DNA of 64,000 nt, from positions 29,012,116 through 29,076,115 of the forward strand of contig NC_080073.1 in the NCBI RefSeq assembly GCF_949987535.1, read 5' to 3'. The stretch comes from Balaenoptera acutorostrata. Its lineage: Eukaryota; Chordata; Mammalia; Artiodactyla; Balaenopteridae. This document shows, in pieces, positions 55,913-64,000 of the stretch. Each line of letters starts with the position of its first letter. The first letter of the stretch is position 1. A program made the position numbers and the translations under genes. The notes under the pieces are model-generated. The model was not told where the DNA came from and did not search any database. It was given only the letters and a program-made list of their open reading frames with translations.

Positions 55913-57312
55913 ATAAATTTCCTCTGTGCCTCATATGAGATTTCCCTTAGGTTGTGCACACACATAGGTAATTCATACACAGAGTGCTCCTCTGGAAGCC
56001 CAGTGTATACTCTATGGTTGCTCTGAAAAGCCAGGAGCTCATTTCATTAGTGATGGAGCCATGCAACTGAGGGTTCTCCTGCACTCTAATGCTGTGAATC
56101 AGATTTAGCAGAGAAAGAAAAGTTGAACAGACACAAAGTCTGGCTTCCGTATATACCTCGATGGCTGCAGGCTTTTATCCATAAATGGCCCATTATCAGT
56201 AAGTAACTTTCAGGAAATCAGGCAACATAAATTTATTTTTGTTTAAGCAAATAACTCGTAAATGGTAAGTTCCCAAATCCCCTGTGTCTTTTCAACAATG
56301 CTTATACTGAAATGGGCATTTCTTTGTCCTACTCTGTTTGTTTGTTCTACTCTCTTATTTTACTGTTTTGGCAATTTAGTACTCATTTTTGTTTGTCCTG
56401 TTTTCCACCCCTAGGGATGAATGCTTTATTACTTTTTAAAATCTTTGTTCCATTAATCACAAGATTTTCATTAATCATTCATCACCTTTCCTTTTCCTCC
56501 ACTTCTCATCCCTCTGTCTTTATTCTACCCACATGCTCCTGTCTTAAATCATGGTTAAGGTAATAAGAGGCTCTGCCTAGGAAATCAGGTGGCTGATGAG
56601 CTTTCACAGAATTTTTAAAATGCATTTACAACTTTTTTGAGAGCACATTCTCTTTGGACCTCCTTCCTTTTGTTTGGAAGAGGCCTGCATGTGTGATGCA
56701 GATGTTCACAGAGGCCTTTGAGAGTAGACAGGTGAAGGAGCAGTCTCAGCATAGTTATGTCTTTGGACAGCTTAGCAAATAGTCTTCAACACTTATTAGA
56801 CTGACAACATTTTTTAAAAAGAAAGAAAAAGAAAAAAAATGTCCCTTTGAAGATCTGTATTGTTTCTCTGTGCTTTGACCAGTGCCAGTCCTTGGAAAGT
56901 TCTGTCTTCTTGTTCTGCTTTTCATCCCACTTGACCCTCAGGTAAACAAGTAAACGTTTGCCAGTAGTTTCTATGCTCCCAACTCAAACCCAGAGGCCTC
57001 AAATCACTATACTGAAGTAGAATACAAAGGAGAGAGAGAGACAGAGAGAAAGACAGAGAGAGAGAAGGGGAGATTGAACCACATTACTGTATGTCTTTCA
57101 CCTGCTTTCTTATTCTAGCAACCAGGAGTAGAACCATTGCACTGTATCTAACTGAAAGCACAAAATTGCTAGTCTGAACTGAGTTCCAGAGTGCTGGTTT
57201 GCTTTAAAGCAAACAAACAGACAGCCATAGTGACATTTCTGAAGGCATGCCTCCCAAGTTCTTAATGTAATTACTTCTTGGTTCCTGAGATGTAATTAAT
57301 TAGATGAAAACA
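55913..57312. other. Unassigned sequence with (GA)n microsatellite
   Basis: No gene recognised. An interrupted AGAGAC/AGAG microsatellite lies at 57030-57066. Confidence 0.5.
57030..57066. repeat. (AG)n-rich microsatellite
   Basis: AGAGAGAGAGACAGAGAG-type purine repeat with interruptions. Confidence 0.85.
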
Positions 57313-57323
57313 GATCAAGCATA

Positions 57324-57560
57324 AGCCTTCCCCGGTGGCGCAGTGGTTAAGAGTCTGCCTGCCAATGCAGGGGACATGGGTTCGAGCCCTGGTCCGGGAA
57401 GATCCCACATGCTGCAGAGCAACTAAGCCCGTGTGCCACAGCTACTGAAGCCCGTGTGCCTAGAGCCTGTGCTCGCAACAAGAGAAACCACCGCAATAAG
57501 AAGACCCAACACAGCCAAAAATAAACAAATAAATAAATACATTTATTTAAAAAAAAAAGG
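57324..57560 (+). mobile_element. CHR-type SINE, internally deleted, with 11-bp target-site duplication
   Basis: It begins GCCTTCCCCGGTGGCGCAGT and has the B box GGGTTCGAGCC. The body jumps from ACCGCAATAAGAAG directly to ACCCAACACAGCC, omitting the segment with CTCGCACAG found in the copies at 9608 and 28094. An (AAAT)n and A10 tail follow. Direct repeats GATCAAGCATA lie at 57313-57323 and 57561-57571, perfect. Confidence 0.95.
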
Positions 57561-57571
57561 GATCAAGCATA

Positions 57572-58604
57572 ATCTAAAAGGATATAAGAGATTTTCTAAA
57601 TAGGAGTGGCTCTGGGCTTCAGAGCCATGACAAGAATCACTAGATCCAGGGACACAAATGTCTTCACCAGCCCATCATTATGGCTGGAAAACCTCCTGAA
57701 ATCAAGAACCTCTGAACTTTACATAGAGTAAGGTGAGTTGGGAGGATAAAAAAAAATTTTTTTTCTCAAGTCTTTGGGATGTTTTCTTAATTTATTTTCA
57801 GCATAGTCATTCTTTACCTGGGGTTTCTGCTTTAACTGATATCAACGCCGTTTTATTGAAAAATTTTCAGTTTCTTGATCAAGCACTTAGTCTGACATAC
57901 TTTGTCTGTTGTTACTGCTAAAGTAAATTTCACTCTGACAGCTGACCACCAAGTCAGACCCCATTTTGTCTGGGAGCTCCTTTGATTTAGAAAAAGTACC
58001 TTATCTGGCAACCTCTTCTTTTGTACCTCCTTTTTACAAATATCTTTTAACAGGCTTCAAGATGAGAGAAAAGGGGATCTTTTAAAACTCCTAATAATTT
58101 TTTTTTTTTTTAAGCTGGGAGAGTTGTGAAGTCATGAAAGCATAGAACTACAGATTAATGTAGCTCTTGAGCCTCATGGCAGCTGAAAACATGTCCCCAC
58201 CTACATCTTTTATCTCCCTCCTCCTCCTAGGCACACACTTCATCCTCTTCTAGGCTACAAGGAGTAAGTAGTGATCCTTGCCAGAAACAAAGGACATAGG
58301 AGAAGAGAAACAAATGAATATCATTATTTTCTATTCATAGCTGAAGAATATGGAATCTCATTACTGCAGGGACCTTAAAATTATACACTGTGATGGCAGC
58401 CTTTTGTTCATTTTGAAGGAAAGAACACAAATCCCCATAGCAGGAATTCTCGATGTTGACAGGGGTGTAGGGTACTGATGCAGCTTGAGTCAGAATCTGG
58501 TCGGGCTAGGTGTGGGTATTCTGTCGAAAAAATTCGTCCCTTGAAGTATGGACCTTCTCGTCTGCCCTCCTTGCCCCCTTTCCTTCCCCTCCTCAAATTA
58601 TTGG
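57572..58604. other. Unassigned sequence
   Basis: No feature is recognised except a T15 run near 58098-58112. Confidence 0.5.
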
Positions 58605-58700
58605 TTGAGAGCTACCTTCTCATTTTATAGATAAGAAAATGGAGTTCCATAGAGAGGTCAAGGGGCTTGTAAGGATCATCAGACCTCAAGAAATACTTAT
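58605..58700 (-). repeat. MIR fragment, antisense
   Basis: CTCATTTTATAGATAAGAAA, ATGGAGTTCCATAGAGAGGT and GGGGCTTGTAAGGATCATCA resemble the middle of a reversed MIR. Confidence 0.5.
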
Positions 58701-59959
58701 CCCCTGTTTCATTAGGAGTTTCTTGTCTCAGAGAGAAAACCAGGAAAGAAATCTGGTTATATAGTATGAAACCAATACTTATCTTTGTTCTCAGATAAAA
58801 AATGATTTGTGTTTTAATCTTATTATGAATTAGTGATAAAATTTGGCGATGCCATGTTTGAAAAGGCCTGATTGCTTAAAGTTGCCCACCTTCTTCTGTG
58901 ATATCATTGTACCATTTTCATCTCCTCTTTTTTCTTTCTCCCTTCCCTTCTGTTTTCTTTTTGTTGCCGTGCTGAACTCAATAACGTATTTGTGCAGACA
59001 CTTAAAAAGGGATTATTCTTGAAAATCTGCTATAGGATCAAAGCATCACATTTGTATTTTGGACTTAAAAAGTGAAGAGCCTGTAAATAGAATTCAGTGA
59101 TGAATTTTTATAATCATGGAGCCATATTTCAGAAGTGCTAGAGGAGATTGTTATTTAAAAGAAGCTTGTAATGAGTCTTATGGTAAAGCAAATAATTAGT
59201 ATCATATTTGTTTGGGCAATTCATCATGTCCACAGTTCTGTGATTTGGAGACCTCAATTTCTAAGGGAACAGTGGATCAAAGAGCAAATGTTAAAGTAGG
59301 GCCAGGAAAGCACACTTTCTAATTCCAGAAATAAGAAGGCAGAAGAAATAAAGCAGAAAGCTCCAATTTCTTTGTTCCCTACACCTTGAAAGATTTTTGG
59401 AATAATTATCATCATAAGTTTAAAAATTACCAAGAACATAATTTCTGGTGTATTGTAAATGTTGGAATTTTAAAATTAAAAGTGTAAATCATTTTAAAAT
59501 ATACCCATTTAGATTCTATAATACTATAATACTATTATAATTTGATTCTCACCATCATCTATTTAAAAATATAAAAGCAAGTTCTTTCTGAAAACTGTAC
59601 ACCGATCCTTTTTCTCTTTTAATTCATGTTTTTATTTACTTACCTTACAGAATTTATCAATGAAATATGCTTAAACGTTTTTATTGATCATTGTATAGTC
59701 TCAGAACCTTAAAATAAATATAACTTCCTGAGTCCATAATCCTCTAAATTTCAAAAATGACATCTGGATTGAGTTTTTATTGCTGTTGTTATTAGCACAG
59801 ATTGACCAAAACCACAAATAATATTAAATATTGATAATCACTAAATATAAAAGTTAAATTTATTAGAACTTCATCTGTTAATGAGATGGACACTTTTTTT
59901 TTTTTTAAACTAGTTTTATATGAAGTCAAATATTTATTTCTGGAACAAGATAGGATTTA
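58701..59959. other. Unassigned AT-rich sequence
   Basis: No gene recognised. A short tandem ATACTATA-type repeat lies at 59518-59535, and a T run at 59894-59907. Confidence 0.5.
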
Positions 59960-60520
59960 GCACAATGCCAATTTTTCATTTTTCTAGATGTAAGCATTGA
60001 GAAATCTTTCTCACACAAATAAGGAGATGAGATTGGAGAGATTTTTTTTATCGTCGAATTTTTTTAAAAAACTCCTTACCAGTTTTATGCCCAAAATCAC
60101 ACAATGATTTCTCATCAAATTGTTGTTCGTGATTCATCCTCTGACACCTCAATTAGTTGTCCTTCAATTTTGTTGAAAGGAAACACTGACTTGCAAAAGA
60201 GTTTGTTAATCAGTCATTTGAGACGTTCACTTTCTGTGTTTCTGGGAAGTACACCAAAGACTTAACAAAGCCTCTCAAATACCCATTGATTATACTTGTT
60301 GCTCTTTCTCTTAGAGGCACCATGTTCAACTTGATACACTCAGACTTGGGGAAGATAAAAATATTCCAAAATTCAATACAGCTTAGCAGAAATGATTTTT
60401 TTTTGGGACAAAATGCTTTTATCTGGTCACATGCTTTAAATATATTTCATCGAAACCTTGAAGCTGCTGATTTAGCTCATCAAGCTTATGAAAAATGTCT
60501 ACCTATCTAAACTATTTTGA
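59960..60520 (-). pseudogene. Decayed hAT-family transposase (C-terminal half)
   Basis: Three collinear - strand segments match conserved parts of hAT (Ac/Charlie/ZBED-like) transposases. VDIFHKLDELNQQLQG is encoded at 60502-60455, corresponding to the family's conserved LNxLNxxLQG region. KIEGQLIEVSEDESR is at 60171-60127, corresponding to the EQLIxLxND block. YLCEKDFSMLTSRKMKN is at 60021-59971, corresponding to the dimerisation-domain motif YLCExxFSxLTxxKTK. The last two lie in one continuous frame separated by 35 codons with six stops, and an FW pair sits 23 codons before YLCE, as expected. In active enzymes this half completes the RNase H-like fold and dimerises. Upstream parts to about 60800 may belong to it but were not recognised. 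Confidence 0.7.
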
Positions 60521-61587
60521 GAAACTTATTTGTTGACTCAATCAGATAGGTCAGGTTTTCTTTCTTTAAGGTTGAATTTTGTATTCACATAAATTTTCTC
60601 ATGAACCTCTGAATGACTTATCTTTTCAGTTCTGAATTCTCAGTCCAGAATGAATTTCTAGACACAGTAAGGAGGAGGCTTGAAATGATTCTGCCTCTGG
60701 TGAAATAAGGCACCCCCCTCTGTTGTATTTCTTATTGAATCCCTTTTTGCTGGCCTCTTATGGGACTTTTTCTCAGGAACAGTGTCTTCTTTGACAGTGG
60801 CTTGCAGATGAAAAGACAAGGTTTTTAAACAGAAATTGTCATCCCCATGATTCCTTGTCTGAGAAGTGCATTCTCAGACAGATCAATTTTAGGAAAGAAG
60901 TTGAGCTGCTGGTAATTGAGTCTCGTAAAAATATCTGATTCTGTGAACTTTAGCTAGAAGACCACTATTACAGAGTCTGTAAAAAATCAGAGGAATGAAG
61001 ATACCTAACAGCCTAGGGCTATTTGGTATATTGATGATTAGTTTTAACTCCCTTCATATGTTCTGAGGATTTCAATAATTAAATAATTCATATTGATGAT
61101 CTGGATTCATCAAGAAAAGTTTAAAGATGAGGACAAATTTCTGCCTAAAATGGCATTTCAGATCAATTTCCATGCAACATGGGTAAGCTAAAAGTAAATG
61201 GGAAACCCTTTATATCAAAAGTGGTAAATCCTTGGAATTCATGTCTTTTGCACCTAGATCTCATGGTGAAATATTTTATGAATTGTCACAAACAGGAATT
61301 TCTTCAGGATCAGTTTTCTGGGATTCTATAACCATGTTTGTGAAGAATTTAGACGATTCTTTAGCTAACACAAGAAACTTTCTATAATCTAGTGTATGTA
61401 ATTGCTCATAGCCTTTAACTTCAAAATTTCTACCTTGCGGAGAGAAAGGAAGTTTCAGAAGCTTACCTAAAGAAAACAGAAATTCTTCATATTGGAGAAT
61501 GTGAATTTAAATTATTTTATTTTTCCAGTAATGTTATTATTATACCATTACTCCTACATGTACTAAGAGTTCAGTGGAATTATTATT
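60521..61587. other. Unassigned sequence, possibly more of the hAT element
   Basis: No terminal inverted repeat or N-terminal BED zinc finger was found. No other gene is recognised. Confidence 0.4.
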
Positions 61588-64000
61588 TTTTAACATCTTT
61601 ATTGGAATATAATTGCTTTACAATGTTGTGTTAAGTTTCTGCTGTATAACAAAGTGAATCAGCTATATGCATGCGCATATCACGATGTGCCCTCCCTCTT
61701 GCATCTCCCTCCCACCCTCCTTATCCCACCCCACTAGGTGGTCGCAAAGCACCGAGCTCATCTCCCTGTGCTATGCGGCTGCTTCCCACTAGCTATCTAC
61801 TTTACATTTGGTAGTGTGTATATATCAATGTTACTCTCTCACTTTGTCCCAGCTTACCCTTCTCCCTCCCTGTGTCCTCAAGTCCATTCTCTGCTTTTGT
61901 GCCTTTATTTCTGTCCTGCCCCTAGGTTCATCAGAACAATTTCTTTTTTTTTTTTTTTTTTAGATTTCGTATGTATGTGTTAGCATACATTATTTGTTTT
62001 TCTCTTTCGGACTTACTTCACTCTGTATGACACATTCTAGGTCCATCCACCTCACTACAAATAACTCAATTTCGTTTCTTTTTATGGCTGAGTAATATTC
62101 CATTGTATATATGTGCCACATCTTCTTTATCCATTCATCTGTCGATGGACACGTAGGTTGCTTCCATGTCCTGGCTATTGTAAATAGTGCTACAGTGAAC
62201 ATTGTGGTACATGACTCTTTTTGAATTATGGTTTCCTCAGGGTATATGCCCAGTAGTGGGATTGCTGGGTCATATGGTAGTTGTATTTTTAGTTTTTTAA
62301 GGAACCTCCATGCTGTTCTCCATGGTGGCTGCATCAATTTACATTCCCACCAACAGTACAAGAGGGTTGCCTTTTCTCCACACCCTCTCCAGCATTTATT
62401 GTTTGTAGATTTTTTGATGATGGCCATTCTGACCAGTGTGAGGTGATACCTCATTGTGGTTTTGATTTGCATTTCTCTAATGATTAGTGATGTTGAGCAT
62501 CTTTTCATGTGTTTATTGGCAATCTGTATATCTTCTTTGGAGAAATGTCTCTTTAGGTCTTCTGCCCATTTTTGGTTTGGGTTGTTTGTATTTTTGATAT
62601 TGAGGTGCATGAGCTGCTTGTATATTTTGGAGATTAATCCTTTGTCTGATGATTCATTTGCAAATATTTTCTCCCATTCTGAGGGTTGTCTTTTCATCTT
62701 GTTTATGGTATCCTTTGCTGTGCAAAAGCTTTGAAGTTTCATTAGGTCCCATTTGTTTATTTTTGTTTTTATTTCCATTTCTCCAGGAGGTGGGTCAAAA
62801 AGTATATTGCTGTGATTTATGTCATAGAGTGTTCTGCCTATGTTTTCCTCTAAGAGTTTGATAGTGTCTGGCTTTACATTTAGGTTTTTAATCCATTTTG
62901 AGTTTATTTTTGTGTATGGTGTTAGGAAGTGTTCTAATTTCATTCTTTTACACGTAGCTGTCCAGTTTACCCAGCACCACTTATTGAAGAAGCTGTCTTT
63001 TCTCCATTGTATACTCTTGCCTCCTTTATCAAAGATAAGGTGACCATAAGTGCATGGGTTTATCCCTGGGCTTTCTATCCTGTTCCATTGATCTATATTT
63101 CTGTTTTTGTGCCAGTACCATACTGTCTTGATTACTATAGCTTTGTAGTACAGTCTGAAGTCTGGGAGCCTGATTCCTCCATCTCTGTTTTTCCTTCTCA
63201 AGATTGCTTTGGCTATTCGGGGTCTTTTGTGTTTGCATACAAATTGTGAAATTTTTTGTTCTAGTTCTGTGAAAAATGCCATTGGTATTTTGATAGGGAT
63301 TGCATTGAATCTGTAGATTGCTTTCGGTAGTACAGTCATTTTCACAATGTTGATTATTCCAATCCAAGAACATGTTATATCTCTCCACCTGTATCATCTT
63401 TAATTTCTTTCATCAGTGTCTTATAGTTTTCTGCATACAGGTCTTTCGTCTCCTTAGATAGGTTTATTCCTAGGTATTTTATTCTTTTTGGTGCAGTGGT
63501 AAATGGGAGTGTTTCCTTATTTTCTCTTTCCGATTTTTCATCATTAGTGTATAGGAATGCAAGAGATTTCTGTGCATTAATTTGGATCCTGCTACTCTGC
63601 CAAATTCATTGATTAGCCCTAGTAGTTTTCTGGTAGCATCATTAGGATTCTCTATGTATAGTATCACATCATCTACAAACAGTGACAGTTTTACTTCTTC
63701 TTTTCCAATTTGGATTCCTTTTATTTCTTTTTCTTCTTTGATTGCTGTGGCTAAAACTTCCAAAACTATGTTGAATAATAGTGGTGAGAGTGAGCAACTT
63801 TGTCTTGTTCCTGATCTTAGAGGAAAGGGTTTCAGTTTTTCACCGTTGAGAACGATGTTGGCTGTGGGTTTGTCATATATGGCCTTTATTATGTTGAGGT
63901 AGGTTCCCTCTATGCCTACTTTCTGGAAAGTTTTTATCATAAATGGGCGTTGAATTTTGTCAAAAGCTTTTTCTGCATCTATTGAGATTATCATATGGTT
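61588..64000 (-). mobile_element. L1 retrotransposon 3' part, runs off the right edge
   Basis: Read on the - strand, ORF2 continues into a 3'UTR of about 400 bases that ends with CAATAAAGATGTT-like sequence (reversed at 61591-61610) and a short T-rich tail. A long T run at 61948-61962 lies just after the ORF2 end. Its ORF2 is open over 451 codons, making it the best preserved L1 in the window. Its 5' part lies outside. Confidence 0.95.
61990..64000 (-). pseudogene. L1 ORF2 (C-terminal two-thirds), frameshifted
   Basis: A frame at 63994-63479 encodes the RT palm: [27 protein letters not shown] (usually [12 protein letters not shown]), and FVDDVILY with FVDD at 63679-63668, where L1 normally has FADD. 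A one-base loss near 63588 and a loss of about 7 bases near 63388 shift the frame. The remaining 451 codons (63345-61990) are intact, including [19 protein letters not shown] and the terminus [14 protein letters not shown], ending in EKNK-stop. The protein would be inactive: two frameshifts and changed motif residues. Confidence 0.93.

Overview
This window is mammalian intergenic or intronic nuclear DNA, about 64 kb, AT-rich and dominated by retrotransposons. The tRNA-derived SINEs begin GGCTTCCCTGGTGG, carry Pol III A and B boxes, and have a long 3' body ending in AACACAGCC plus an (AAAT)n tail. These look like the CHR/Bov-tA superfamily of Cetartiodactyla and suit a whale or dolphin best; hippopotamus or a ruminant is less likely. 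This assignment comes from family knowledge, not from a database search. Layout: (1) 1-5510, an almost full-length but decayed L1 on the + strand: 5'UTR, ORF1 and ORF2 with frameshifts, and a short A tail. (2) 5511-28090, old background sequence with ancient L2, MIR, MER5, MLT1 and L1M fossils and one young SINE at 9608. A small open frame at 25727-25936 (-) is the only non-repeat reading frame I consider possibly real. (3) 28094-45260, three more SINEs, a Tigger-type DNA transposon, two antisense L1M 3'UTR tracts (one split by a younger L1), and a short L1 3' end with a possible 3' transduction. (4) 49490-54800, a nearly complete L1 on the - strand that lacks its 3' terminus. (5) 54800-61580, unique sequence, two SINEs and the remains of a hAT transposase on the - strand near 60.0-60.5 kb. 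(6) 61588-64000, the 3' part of another - strand L1 that runs off the right edge; its ORF2 is open for 451 codons. No convincing host gene, rRNA, tRNA gene, CRISPR array or operon is present, and the annotated elements do not act together. The L1 copies would have supplied the enzymes that mobilised the SINEs: the target-site duplications of 11-15 bp and A-rich tails are the signature of L1-driven insertion. The most useful unlisted items are the hAT transposase fossil, the small membrane-protein-like frame behind a strong splice-acceptor-like sequence, and the double-tailed L1 fragment at 44841-45258. I found nothing that I would call a new biological system.
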